Of a stretch of 60,076 nucleotides of DNA, positions 34,725 through 44,634 are shown in pieces (the first letter of the stretch is position 1; every line of letters begins with the position of its first letter). The notes beneath the pieces are model-generated. The model saw only the letters and a program-made list of their open reading frames with translations, was not told where the DNA came from and did not search any database. The DNA is taken from contig DAOQWL010000033.1 in the NCBI GenBank assembly GCA_035342095.1, positions 1 through 60,076 of the forward strand, in the 5' to 3' direction. The DNA comes from PLanc-01 sp035342095. Lineage in GTDB: Bacteria; Planctomycetota; Phycisphaerae; Sedimentisphaerales; Anaerobacaceae. Both the position numbers and the translations under genes were made by a program.

Positions 34725-35531
34725 TCAGAGCGTACACTCGATCCTCGCAGCGTCCTTTTCCACCGGCTGACGCTCGAAGTCCCCGAGTTCCACGATGCCC
34801 ACTCGCTCGTCGAGCACGCCGCTGGCCTTGAACCGGCCGTCGGCGGACACGTCTTTCCAGCAGGCCTGCATGCTGTCTGAGAAGTTGATGTCGTCGAGCA
34901 GGATGATCGCTCCGCTGCTGCTGCGGGCGATGACGATTTCCAACTGGGGTAGGACGAACTCCTTCGTGTGGATCGCGTCGATGAACGCCAGGTCGATATG
35001 CTGGCCCTGCGGCAGGGCCTTGTCCACGTTGTCCTCAAAGGTCCCGACGACGAGATCGAATCGGTTGCCGATCTGCGAGAGATTGGCCCTGGCCACTCTG
35101 GCCCACACGTCGTTGACCTCGAACGTCAGGAGCCGGCCCCGGCCGTTGGACTCGATGCCGGCCAGGAAGTACATCCCGGAGACGCCGAACGCGGTGCCGA
35201 ACTCGACAACGATGTTCGGCCTGCGTCTCTGGACGAGGAAGGTGTACAGGTCGCCCATGGACGCTTTCGTCCGGACCTGGTTCGGCATTCGGGTCGGGCC
35301 GCCCGCGTTGTTGTAGCCCTCCCAGAGCGGTTGCGGACCGAGCTCGTTGGTCTGCCGGGCGAGCTTCTCCACCGTGCCGCTATAGGCGCTCTTGGCCGGG
35401 CGGAGGGTCCTGCCGGGAAACTGTTGCACGAGCCACGAGTCCTCGGCCCGCTTGACCCACCGCACGGAGACCTTCGCATTCCCGTATTTCCTGAGAACCC
35501 GGTTCACGGACCGTTGAAGCTTCGAAAACAT
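34725..35531 (-). CDS. Class I SAM-dependent methyltransferase
   Basis: 268-residue protein with a Rossmann-fold methyltransferase domain: motif I VVEFGTAFGVSGMYFLAG (about residues 102-119), motif II LLTFEVNDVWARVARANL, motif IV IDLAFIDAIHTKEFVLPQL and IILLDDINFSD. The O-methyltransferase-like FIDAIH placement suggests the O-methyltransferase-3 or glycosylation-associated type, with a small-molecule or glycan target; the substrate is unknown. The N-terminal 90 residues are helical and basic. The start at 35531 has AAGGGAATGGG before the ATG. Convergent with the hexokinase gene. Confidence 0.85.
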   Translation of the reverse strand: MFSKLQRSVNRVLRKYGNAKVSVRWVKRAEDSWLVQQFPGRTLRPAKSAYSGTVEKLARQTNELGPQPLWEGYNNAGGPTRMPNQVRTKASMGDLYTFLVQRRRPNIVVEFGTAFGVSGMYFLAGIESNGRGRLLTFEVNDVWARVARANLSQIGNRFDLVVGTFEDNVDKALPQGQHIDLAFIDAIHTKEFVLPQLEIVIARSSSGAIILLDDINFSDSMQACWKDVSADGRFKASGVLDERVGIVELGDFERQPVEKDAARIECTL

Positions 35532-35781
35532 CCCATTCCCTTGCGACTGTTGAAGCCGGACAACACTCACGCAGTTCGCCTCTGTTGCGGTCGACCTTCT
35601 CGTGAAATGGACAGCACGACGAACTACCCAGCACAACTCTCCACTGTCCTTCTGTACCATCGGCATCATAGCAGCCCGCGCGGAGCAAGTCAATCCACGC
35701 GACGAACCGCTGCAAGGGGCTCGGATCTCCAACCGGAGGGCGGGTGGCCAATTGCTCCGATGCCAGGGTGCTTCAGTTCGT

Positions 35782-37080
35782 TCAGCGGCTATCTCGCGGC
35801 GGGAAGACGATCTGGGCGAGCTTCTCGCGGACGGGTTTCGTGGCGCCGGCGTCGTGGGGGTGGGCGCGATTGGTCAGCAGGATCAGGTAGACGCCGGTCT
35901 CGGGGTCGCAGACGAAACTGGTGCCGGTGTAGCCTGTGTGACAGAAAGCCACCGGCGAGGCGTTCGGACCCTTCACCCAGGCGTAGCTGGAACTGAGGTC
36001 GAAGCCATAGGCCCGGCCATGAGACTGTTCCGTCGTGAGCATTCTGACTGCGGCGGGACTGAGGATTCGCTTGCCCTTCCAGGAACCGTCGTTGAGCAAC
36101 ATCCTGCAGAAGATCGCGAGGTCGGAGGCGGTGGAGAACAGGCCTGCGTTGCCGCTCGTGCCCGCCATGAGTCGAGCGAGCGGATCGTGCACCGTCCCGC
36201 GGAGCGGCTCGCCATCCACGATCTCCGTGGCCGCGATTCGTTCCTTCCAGGAGGCGGGCGGATTGTAGGTCGTGTCCTTCATCCCGAGAGGGGCATAGAG
36301 GTTCTCGCGGGTGAAATCGGCAATGCTCTGAGTGGAGACGACCCTCACGATTTCCGCGAGCGTGATGTAGCCCAGGCAACTGTATCGGAACTCCTCGCCG
36401 GGCACCGACTTTGCGTCGAGACTGCAAATCTTCTCGACAACCTTGTCGGGGCACGGGCTGCCGTTGTTCTGCTTCAGGGAGTTCGCGTCGGAGTATGCGG
36501 GCAGGCCGGAAGTGTGGGTCAGGAGGTGGCGGATTCTCGCGTCCTCCTTGCCGCCGCAGGCGAAGGCGGGCAGGTAGTTGCGGATGTAGTCGTTGGGGTC
36601 GAGCTTGCCGCGATCGACGAGGACCAGGATCGACGCCGCGGTCGCTATCGGCTTGGTCATCGACGCCAGGTCGAAGATCGTGTCCTTCTGCATCGGCGCC
36701 TGGTTCGGCTCCGAAATCGCCAGTCCGAACGCCTTGTGATAGAGCGTCTTGTTGCCCCGGCCGACGAGGACCACCGCGCCGGGGAAATGCCCGGCCTGAA
36801 TCTCCTCCTGCACGACGCTGTCGATCCGTGCCCAGTCCAGACGCGGGACATGGTCCAGACGACAGGAGGAGCACAGACACAGCAATGCCACGACTGCGAA
36901 ACTCGAATTTCGAAATCCGAAATCCGAAACAAATTCAAAGGACCCAAACCCAAATGACCGAAACGCTGTTGCACGCCGGACGATCCGTTTGGAGCTTTGG
37001 GTTTTGAGCATTCGTGCTTGTTGACGTTCCCGCTCTGGCGGGGTCGTATTTCGGATTTCGGATTTCGTGCTTGTGCTCAT
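35782..37080 (-). CDS. Serine hydrolase, beta-lactamase/class C PBP-like
   Basis: 432-residue secreted serine hydrolase of the beta-lactamase/class C penicillin-binding protein family. The nucleophile motif SMTK (in FDLASMTKPIATAA) and the YSC at the Tyr-x-Asn position (in FRYSCLGYITLAE), plus HTGYTGTSF in place of the KTG box, are visible. Such enzymes act as esterases or peptidoglycan peptidases. Its ATG overlaps the stop of the upstream double-SIS gene as ATGA. The first 65 codons come from a family-C palindromic element (read as KSEIRN and, later, SDFGFRN), placed before a normal-looking lipoprotein signal (SSFAVVALLCLCSSC), so the export signal is internal by some 60 residues. Function may be impaired. 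Confidence 0.88.
   Translation of the reverse strand: MSTSTKSEIRNTTPPERERQQARMLKTQSSKRIVRRATAFRSFGFGSFEFVSDFGFRNSSFAVVALLCLCSSCRLDHVPRLDWARIDSVVQEEIQAGHFPGAVVLVGRGNKTLYHKAFGLAISEPNQAPMQKDTIFDLASMTKPIATAASILVLVDRGKLDPNDYIRNYLPAFACGGKEDARIRHLLTHTSGLPAYSDANSLKQNNGSPCPDKVVEKICSLDAKSVPGEEFRYSCLGYITLAEIVRVVSTQSIADFTRENLYAPLGMKDTTYNPPASWKERIAATEIVDGEPLRGTVHDPLARLMAGTSGNAGLFSTASDLAIFCRMLLNDGSWKGKRILSPAAVRMLTTEQSHGRAYGFDLSSSYAWVKGPNASPVAFCHTGYTGTSFVCDPETGVYLILLTNRAHPHDAGATKPVREKLAQIVFPPRDSR
36897..37075. repeat. Family-C palindromic element forming the 5' part of the serine hydrolase gene
   Basis: Arms GAATTTCGAAATCCGAAATC (from about 36905) and CGTATTTCGGATTTCGG then ATTTCGTGCTTG (ending near 37075) match the element at 25328-25494, including the inner words ATTCGTGCTTG and GAAACGCT. 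It is translated in frame from the ATG at 37080. Confidence 0.75.
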
Positions 37081-38903
37081 AGAGACTTCTCCTCGCGGGA
37101 TTGTATCCGCTCGATGGCCATCGCCACGGGCGAGGGGACTTCCTCGCCTCGTTGGGCCCGCTCGGCCAGCTCCTCGATGGCCTCGTGGAGGACCTCGCAG
37201 GCGTGCTCGTAGGGGCAGCCGGTTTGGAGCACGATGAGCCGGCAGCCGCGGTCGATGAGTTTCTTGTTGCTGGGCGAGACCCAGACCATCGCGTTGCCGA
37301 TCACCCGGCCCATCCGGACCATCGTCGCGGTCGAGAGCGTGTTCAGGATGAGCTTGACCGCCAGGTGCTCCCACAGCCGCAGCGGCGAGTCGGGCACGTC
37401 GCAGGGAATGTGGATGTGCTCGCCCACGATGACGGGTGTTCGTTGCATTCGTGGCCCGGATGCTTCGCTTGGCTCAGCATGACAAATGCCGGCGGGGGGG
37501 CCGAAGGTGATCGCGGCAGTCCTCTTGAATTGATTATGGATGATGGATGATGGATGATTGGGCACGCTGCCAACCTGTACGAGCAGCGAGTCGGGGGCAT
37601 TCGTGCGCGACGGGTCGGGCTCGTTGCCGATGCGGAACTTGTGGATCTCCGCATTGTCCAGTTTCGGTGGATTGGCCTGGATGTGTGCGGGGGCCTTCAA
37701 TTGTCTGAAGACCTCGGGACCCCAGGTCAGGCCGCGAGGCTCCCGCTGGAGCATCTCGTGCCATGCCTGCTCGGTCGGCTGTCGCGGGTCCTTGACGAAC
37801 GCCCAGGAGACAGGCGAATTCGTGTCGCCGGCCCTGCGGAAGGGGGGCGTCATGAACGTGGGCGAACGCTCGGTTGTGTCGGTCAGGACGTCGAGCATCA
37901 GGGAATCGGCGAGGTAGGTCACCAGGCCGTGACTGCGATAGACTTGTTCCTCCAGTTCGACGGCCCGCGCGATCGACGCGACCGCCTGTGGACTCGACAA
38001 CTGCTTGAGCAGAGTCTCGAAGAGTTGGCGGTAAGCGGAAGTGGTGTGCACTGCACACCCTACATGCTTCGCCGGGGCCCTCTCGGTCGCGGAATCTTGT
38101 AGGGTGGGCTGTGCCCACCGTTCGTTCTCCGCCGCCAGAGCCATTTCCAGGGCGGCGCCGACGACGAGAAGCTCCGTCGTGGTCGCCTGCATGCGGGTCG
38201 AGCCGGTGATGGCCATGGGCCCGGTCGTCAGGTCGAGCTTGCCGATGCGGGGCTCTTCGATCACCTCGCGCGACCGCTGCACGTGCCGGCACAGCAGATC
38301 GGTCGGGTTGTTGTAGACGAAGAACACGTGGGCGCCGACGTCGAGTCCCTGCCAGGCGGTGCCGATGACGAACGAGGTCTCGCCGCCCTCGGTGATGGCG
38401 ACGACGACATCGTCGCGCTGGACGCCGGCCTCGCAGATCTGATGCCGGCCGAAATCGGCGAAATCCTCGAACCCCTCCACGGACTTGATGAGTGCAAAGT
38501 CGCCGCCGGCCATGACGCTGACGCACAGCTCTCGCATCAGCGCCGCGCCGGGGCGCTCGGGCGCCGCCTCTCGCCAGAACCGTCGCCAGGCGGCCTCGAT
38601 GAGGATGCTCAGCCGGCCGGTGGCGCCGCAGCCGGTGAAGAAGATCCGATGCCTGGTGCGGATCGCCTCCGCCAGGGCCTCGACGAGCCCTGCGAAACTC
38701 TCCTGTGCGAAGATTCGCTCCAGGGCCGCCGGGATGTCGTCATCCACCGATTGCAGCAGGCGAATCCCCGCCGGCAGGTCGGTCGCGAGGGTCTGCGAGA
38801 GCCGCTGCGTCTTCGGGTGCGACGACTCCGTCAGCAGTTCGCCCAGGCGAAACGCCTTCTGGCATTCGAGGAACTCTCTGGCCTTTTCCTGTGCTCGTGA
38901 CAT
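37077..38903 (-). CDS. Double-SIS MurQ/GKRP-like protein
   Basis: 608-residue protein related to MurNAc-6-phosphate etherase (about 300 residues) and to glucokinase regulatory protein (about 620). SIS domain 1 contains IFFTGCGATGRLSILIEAAW, SVMAGGDFALIKSVEGFED and VVVAITEGGETSFVIGTA, then TTGPMAITGSTRMQATTTE. The second half ends with HLAVKLILNTLSTATMVRMG and SNKKLIDRGCRLIV, a family segment that in GKRP follows a second SIS domain. The length and two-domain plan fit GKRP better than MurQ. At least two repeat-derived in-frame inserts are present (38040-38130 and 37446-37562). Its stop overlaps the serine hydrolase start. Etherase activity, sugar-phosphate binding or hexokinase regulation are all possible. 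Confidence 0.75.
   Translation of the reverse strand: MSRAQEKAREFLECQKAFRLGELLTESSHPKTQRLSQTLATDLPAGIRLLQSVDDDIPAALERIFAQESFAGLVEALAEAIRTRHRIFFTGCGATGRLSILIEAAWRRFWREAAPERPGAALMRELCVSVMAGGDFALIKSVEGFEDFADFGRHQICEAGVQRDDVVVAITEGGETSFVIGTAWQGLDVGAHVFFVYNNPTDLLCRHVQRSREVIEEPRIGKLDLTTGPMAITGSTRMQATTTELLVVGAALEMALAAENERWAQPTLQDSATERAPAKHVGCAVHTTSAYRQLFETLLKQLSSPQAVASIARAVELEEQVYRSHGLVTYLADSLMLDVLTDTTERSPTFMTPPFRRAGDTNSPVSWAFVKDPRQPTEQAWHEMLQREPRGLTWGPEVFRQLKAPAHIQANPPKLDNAEIHKFRIGNEPDPSRTNAPDSLLVQVGSVPNHPSSIIHNQFKRTAAITFGPPAGICHAEPSEASGPRMQRTPVIVGEHIHIPCDVPDSPLRLWEHLAVKLILNTLSTATMVRMGRVIGNAMVWVSPSNKKLIDRGCRLIVLQTGCPYEHACEVLHEAIEELAERAQRGEEVPSPVAMAIERIQSREEKSL
37446..37562. repeat. Repeat cluster inside the double-SIS gene
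   Basis: GGCCCGGATGCTTCGCTTGG then CTCAGCATGACAAATGCC (AEPSEASG type) is followed by TTGATTATGGATGATGGATG and ATGGATGATTGGG (family B). Both are read in frame (as CHAEPSEASG and NHPSSIIHNQF) and have no counterpart in the protein family. Confidence 0.65.
38040..38130. repeat. Repeat inserted in the double-SIS gene (GTAGGGTGGGCTGTGCCCACC)
   Basis: GTGTGCACTGCACACCCTAC and TGTAGGGTGGGCTGTGCCCA flank a GC-rich middle. A related word occurs at 49229-49250 (GGGCGGGCTGTGCCCACCG). Read in frame as WAQPTLQDSATERAPAKHVG and CAVHTTS. Confidence 0.65.
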
Positions 38904-38945
38904 ATGCGATCGGAGGGCACGACGCCGGGGACGGGGGCCCTCGGC

Positions 38946-40418
38946 TCAGCGGGTGATGCTCTCTTCGAGCCGGGCGACGATCTCGCGGGCCTTGGCCACC
39001 TTGTTCCCGTGGGGGCCGTCCCAGTGGACTTCCGCGTCTCGCTCGAGCATCTCCTCGACCTTCTTGCATGCAACCAAAACAGTTGCATGATTTTTGTTGC
39101 CCATATACCGACCAACCTCAGAGGACGACATGTTCGTGTGCTTGCGAGTCAGGTACATGCTGAAGTGCCTGGCGAGGGAGACGGTCCGGCCCTTCTTGGC
39201 GGAGTGCAGGCCGGCGGGGGTGACGCCGAAATAGGCGCCCGCCGCGGCCTCGATGTCCGAGACGTGGACGATCGGGTCGCACCGCTCGATGTGCTCCGCC
39301 AGCACGGTCTCGGCCATGGCCAGCGAAAGCTTCTCGTCCTGGAGCGTCGCGTAGGCGATGAGCTTCAGCAGCGCGCCCTCGATCTCGCGGACGTTCGTGC
39401 GGACCCGCTCGGCGACGTAACGAATGACGTTCTCGGGCAGGTCGCTCCTGGACCTGGGCTCGCCGCCGGGCGAGATCCGCATCATCCGCCGGGCGAACTG
39501 CCGGCAGATCTCGCAGCGCATGTGGAAGTCCGGCGCCTCGATCTTGACCACCATCCCCGACACGAACCGGTTCACCAGCTTCTCCGACAACTGGGCGATC
39601 ATCTTCGGATGGGCGTCGGAGACCAGGACGACCTGTTTGCCCGCCAGGCTGATCGTATTGAAGGTGTGCAGGAACTCCTCTTGTGTCGAGGGCTTGTTGG
39701 CGAGGAAGTGTACGTCGTCGATGGCCAGCAGGTCCATCTGCCTCATCCTGCGTCGGAAGACCTCCAGCTTCTTGGTCTTGAGGGCCAGCACGAACTGGTT
39801 GGCGAACTCCTCCGCGGACAGGTACAGCCAGCGGGTCTGCGGGCGGGCCTGGGTCACGCCGTTGCAGATGCCCTGGAGCAGGTGGGTCTTGCCGACGCCG
39901 CAGCCGCCGTGAATGAACAGCGGATTGAACGGGCTCTGCTGCTCGCGGATCAAGGCCTTGGCGGCATTGAACGCCAGTTCGTTCGAGGGTCCCACGACGA
40001 ACGTGTCCAGCGTCAGGCGCAGGCCGTCGACGCTCTCGGACGATCCGCCGGCCTTCGCGGTGCTCCGGCTCTCCAGGCTCGCAGCCGCCGGCGTGCGACG
40101 AGGCCCGGCGGCGCCCGACCGCCGACGCTCGCCCGACAGCTCCGTGTCGATCGTGAACGCGATCTCGGGCAGGTGCCCCATCGCCGACTCCGCGGCCGCC
40201 CGGATCTCCTTGATGAAATGACCTTCGAGCCACGTGGCCAGGAAGGGGTTCGCGACGCCGATTCGCAGGTACCCGTCCGCCAGCGTGAACCGGGCGCTGT
40301 TCTGAAACCAGATTCGATACTTCTGCGCGCCGATCCGCTTGGCCAGCTCGTCCGTGATCGCCGTCGTGTCGCAGCCCGCACCGCTGCGGGCTTTCTCATC
40401 CGTGACTATGCCGTGCAT
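38946..40418 (-). CDS. dnaA: Chromosomal replication initiator DnaA
   Basis: 490-residue DnaA, the AAA+ initiator that binds DnaA boxes and melts the origin. Domain I (about 1-85) is followed by a short Ser/Arg-rich linker; Walker A is GGCGVGKTHLLQG, Walker B DLLAIDDVHFLANK, and the domain IV DNA-binding signature is RTVSLARHFSMYLTRKH with MGNKNHATVLVACKK. All parts are intact. Three matches to DnaA boxes lie 290-450 bases upstream. dnaN is not adjacent; the downstream neighbour is the double-SIS gene, and the divergent gene is a restriction-modification enzyme, so the common dnaA-dnaN-recF order is absent. Confidence 0.97.
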   Translation of the reverse strand: MHGIVTDEKARSGAGCDTTAITDELAKRIGAQKYRIWFQNSARFTLADGYLRIGVANPFLATWLEGHFIKEIRAAAESAMGHLPEIAFTIDTELSGERRRSGAAGPRRTPAAASLESRSTAKAGGSSESVDGLRLTLDTFVVGPSNELAFNAAKALIREQQSPFNPLFIHGGCGVGKTHLLQGICNGVTQARPQTRWLYLSAEEFANQFVLALKTKKLEVFRRRMRQMDLLAIDDVHFLANKPSTQEEFLHTFNTISLAGKQVVLVSDAHPKMIAQLSEKLVNRFVSGMVVKIEAPDFHMRCEICRQFARRMMRISPGGEPRSRSDLPENVIRYVAERVRTNVREIEGALLKLIAYATLQDEKLSLAMAETVLAEHIERCDPIVHVSDIEAAAGAYFGVTPAGLHSAKKGRTVSLARHFSMYLTRKHTNMSSSEVGRYMGNKNHATVLVACKKVEEMLERDAEVHWDGPHGNKVAKAREIVARLEESITR

Positions 40419-40599
40419 CAGGTCTCCCTGCCGACAAGGGCGAGCCGACGCAAGAGAGCCTGCGCCGAATCCCTGTCGATACCTGCTTCTCGATTATGGT
40501 TGCACTGGAGAACTGCCAGGAAGTCCACCAGCGAAAACCGTGCTTGCTGGAGGACCCAATCCGTCCTCACGAAACACTCATATTCTGCGTGCTATTATT

Positions 40600-40870
40600 C
40601 AGCGAACGAGCGACGAATCAATACGCATCCGGCGGTTTTCTTTTCCACCGGAGCGAGGGACAGCAGGACACTGGCTTTGCGCACGTTTTTTTTTTCTTGT
40701 TCACACGTTATCCACCTCGCAAGTGGCACTTGTGGATAACTGGTGTACAGGCGCAAGGCCTTTCGCGCCTCTAATCCCCTGCGTATCAGTACTGGGAATG
40801 CGGATAACCGGGCAAGCTGGGCGCTCGGCCTGCCATCCTGTGCATTTCCGCCAGCCAACTATCCACAGCG
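40600..40870. other. Probable chromosomal origin (oriC) with DnaA boxes
   Basis: Gene-free region upstream of dnaA. It has DnaA-box-like TTATCCACC (40708-40716), TGTGGATAA (40731-40739, perfect on the other strand) and CTATCCACA (40859-40867), a long T run near 40687-40695 and AT-rich sequence at 40580-40640. The setting next to dnaA with clustered boxes is typical of an origin; an unwinding element is not clear. Confidence 0.65.
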
Positions 40871-41093
40871 AACGCAGGTCGCTCGAAACCCGCGCATCGA
40901 ACCGCCCTGACCGCCGACCGCGGCCTGGGAGCGACGAGTCAGGAACCGCGGATGAACACGGATGCACGCAGACAGGCGGGGCCCCGACGCGGTCTTGACA
41001 CCCTCCCCCCGACCGCCCATAATCAACTCTGATTTGACTGGCCCGCGAGGGATTCAAAGCGACGCGACGAAAAGCTCTGCTGTCTATCAAACG

Positions 41094-44000
41094 ATGAGTG
41101 CCAAACAAGAATACCTGTTCCGCAGAATGGACCCGGCCCGATATGGCGAGCACCGCCAGAAGAGGCCGCTTTTCGTTCAGGCTTACCTGCGAAAGGAGTC
41201 CTCGGACCATCGCCTCCAGGACGATCGGTGCGAGCGGGCATACAAGATCCTCCAGAGATGGGCGGAGCTGGAGTCCGGCGGCAAGCTCCGGACGCAGACC
41301 GAGAGCAATATCGAAGCGGAGTTCCTCACGCAGGTATTTGGCGAGGCACTGGGTTACACCCTGTTCTCGGAAGGCCAGACGCAATGGAACCTCAAGCCGA
41401 AGTTCCGTCTCAACGACCAGACGGCCGACGCGGCCATCGGGTTCTTCGAGGCGCACGGACAGACATCGCCGCGCGCCGTCATCGAACTCAAAGGGCCCAC
41501 GGTCAACGTGGACCGCGACCGGTTCAATGGGCGCACGCCCGTCCGACAATGCTGGGATTACCTTGCTGAGGTCCCCGAGTGCCCCTGGGGGATCGTCTCG
41601 AACATCGTGAGCTTTCGTCTCTACCACAGGGGCCAGACGCCGCGAGTGTACCAGCTCTTCACCCTCCAGGAGCTGCGCAAGCGAGAGACATTCCTGGAGT
41701 TCTACTGGCTGTTCGAGCGTGGCGGCCTGCTGCCGCTCGGCATCGGGCAGGTGGCCCGCGCGGACGTGCTGCTCGAGAAATCCGAGAAGCGGCAACGCGA
41801 GGTCGGCGATGAACTCTATAGCGATTATCACGACAACCGCGTCCGCCTGATTCAGTACCTCACGAGTCCGGCCCACAACAAGCCCCTGGATACCGCCATC
41901 CGAATGGCGCAGAAACTCGTGGACCGGATCATCTTCGTGGCGTTCTGCGAGGACCGCGAACTGCTCCCGGCGCGATCCCTGTTCCGCGCGTGGAAAGAAA
42001 TCCCGCCCTTCTACCGTGTCACGAATCCGAAGTGGCAGAACTTCCTGTCGCTGTTCCGCAGCATCGACGAGGGAAGCCCGTCCGGCGACGTGCCCGCCTA
42101 CAATGGCGGTCTGTTCCGCAAGGACGACGGCGTCGACGACCTCCAGCTCGACGACGATTGGACGAATTTCTTCAAGAGCATCGGAGAGTACGATTTCGGG
42201 ACCGAAGTCACCGTCGATGTGCTCGGACACCTGTTCGAGAAGTCCATCAACGACATCGAGCGAATCCGCACTGCCGGCGGCCTCTTCGAGTCCCAAGGCG
42301 AGGAACCTGTCACCCCCAGGATGGCGAAGTCCGCGGAACGAAAGCGAGGAGGGGTCTACTACACCCCGCCCGAATTCACCGGGTTCATCACCGAGCGCAC
42401 GGTCGGGCTGACTGCACACGAGAGAATCCAGGCCGTCCAAGAGAAACATGGGATCGACGTGAGCGATCCCGAGCCCCACAAGAAGGACGGCAAGCTCAAA
42501 CGCTGTGTCGAAGACGCAGTCCAGGCGCTCCGCGAGATTCGCGTCGTCGATCCCGCCTGCGGGAGCGGGGCCTTCCTCCTTCAGGCCTACGAACTCCTCG
42601 AAGACCGCTACATGGATCTGGTGCATGCCCTGGAGCATGTCGATCCCCAGGGAGCGGACCGCCTTCGCGATCGCATCGCCGACTACATCCTCCACGACAA
42701 CCTGTTCGGCGTCGATCTATCCCCCGAAGCGGTCGAGATCACGCAACTATCCCTGTGGCTTCGGTCCGCCCAGCCCGGCAGGACGCTGGCCGACCTCTCC
42801 AGGAACATCGTCTGCGGCAACAGCCTGGTGGTGGACTCCCAGGTGGACCCGCTGGCACTGCACTGGCAAGCCGCGTTTCCCCAGGTCTTCACGCCGGAGC
42901 GAAACGGCTTCGACTGCGTCATCGGCAATCCCCCCCTGGGAACGCATGAAGCTCCAGGAAAGGGAGTTCTTCGACGCGGTGGTCCCGGAGATCGCTTCTG
43001 CGGTCGATGCGGCGACGCGGCGCCGATTGATCGCCGAGATCAAGGAGACCCGTCCCGAAATCTACGAACGGTACCTCCAGGCCAAGGCCAGTGCAGAGAA
43101 GATGCTCGAGTACATCCGAGCCAGCGGGCGATATCCCCTGTGTGGCAAGGGTGATATCAACACCTACGCCGTCTTTGCAGAACTGGCCAAGGGGCTGGTT
43201 GCACCGAGCGGGCGGGTCGGACTGCTCGTCCCGTCTGGAATCGCGACGGACCATACGACGAAGACCTTCTTCGCGGACATCATAGACAATGACCTGCTCG
43301 CCGGCCTTTATGACTTCGAGAACAAGGCCCCCGTCTTCCCGGACGTTCATCGCTCGTACAAGTTCTGTGTGTTGCTGTTCGGCGGTGGCGATCGCAAATC
43401 GCAGACAGCCGACCTTGTATTTTTTGCCCATCAGATGGAGGACCTGGACGACCGGGACAGGCACATCTCGCTCTCGAAGAAGGACCTGCGGTCGCTGAAT
43501 CCGAACACGCTGACCTGCCCGATCTTCCGGTCGCGACGCGATGCGGAAATCACCAAAGCGATCTACCGTCGCGTCCCTGTTCTCATCGACAGGAACCGCA
43601 AGGAAGGCGGCAATCCCTGGGGGATCACGTTCTCCACCATGTTCCACCAGACGAACGATGCGGAGTTGTTCCACACCGCCCGGCAGCTTGAAGAAGGCGG
43701 CTTCAAACGCGAGGGTCCCTGCTGGAAGAAGCGAAAGCAGGTGTTCCTGCCGCTCTACGAAGCCAAGATGTTTCGCCCGTACGATCACCGATTCGGAAGT
43801 GTCTATGTTGAGACGAAGAATTGGATGAACCAGGGGCAAACACATGAGACGAGCCTGGTCGAACATCAGAATCCTAAGTTCTCGGTTGCTCCACGATGGT
43901 GGGCGGATGAACAGGAAGTCCTGACCCGCATGCCGAATCGGAATTGCAGGTGGTTCCTTGCGTTCCGCGACATCACACGAGCAACGGATTCCAGAACCGT

Positions 44001-44547
44001 ATTAGCGTCCTTCATTCCCTATGCAGGCGCCATCAATACCTCGCCGCTCATAATACCGCAGAGAGACACCCCTGCGAGATTGGAGTGTTGTCTGCTGGCG
44101 AATCTCAACGCTGTTGTACTCGACTATGTGGCACGTCAGAAGGTCGGGCACATCCATTTGAATCTTTTCATCGTCGAGCAACTCCCGGCGTTTGGCCCGG
44201 GTTTCTACGAGCAACGCTGCCCTTGGCAGAAGAAAGGCACGCTGGAGAAGTGGATCAGCGAGCGGGTTCTCAAGCTGACGTGCGTGAGCGAGGACATGAA
44301 GCCGCTTGCGGAGGCAGCAGGATTCAAACCGCTGGTCCACAAATGGGACCCGATGGAACGAGCCGACCTGATGGCGGAGCTCGATGCGGCCTTCTTCCTG
44401 CTCTATGGGATCGAGCGCCAGGACATGGAGTACATCCTCTCGACCTTCAACGGCATCGCAAAGGAGTCCGAGGGTCCCTTCCCCGGCGGAACCACTCTGG
44501 AACGAATCCTGGCCTGCTACGACAAGTTCCGCCAGGAAGCCTCTTGA
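41094..44547 (+). CDS. Type IIG restriction-modification enzyme, frame-shifted
   Basis: Single-chain restriction-methyltransferase of the Eco57I-like type IIG/L class. The N-terminal nuclease region shows AAIGFFE and AVIELKGP (PD-(D/E)xK style, about residue 125). The adenine methyltransferase follows: motif I RVVDPACGSGAFLLQAYELL near residue 484 and motif IV at about 612. There the sequence is AAT followed by seven C (42930-42936) and TGG, so NPPW is read NPPLG and the frame ends at 43154. With six C the frame continues as NPPWERMKLQEREFFDAVVP to 44547, through the C-terminal specificity region. Either a sequencing error, a pseudogene or a phase-variable tract. No strong ribosome binding site precedes ATG 41094. 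No partner methylase is nearby. Confidence 0.85.
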
Positions 44548-44634
44548 GGGTCGCCACGCCGGGGCCTTTGGCCTGTTCGCGGTCTGGATGCGCAGTGAAC
44601 AACCCGGCGCCGGATGGGGTGGGTCGCGGCCCTC

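Noticed and set aside
33029..34831. 600-codon plus-strand frame overlapping hexokinase
   Set aside because: Out-of-frame shadow rich in Arg, Gly and His; hexokinase motifs are in the other frame.
38904..40739. Long plus-strand frame opposite dnaA
   Set aside because: Antisense shadow of an unmistakable dnaA.
40600..40870. The T run and boxes as a terminator instead of an origin
   Set aside because: No stem precedes the T run in either direction, whereas three DnaA-box matches lie close to dnaA.
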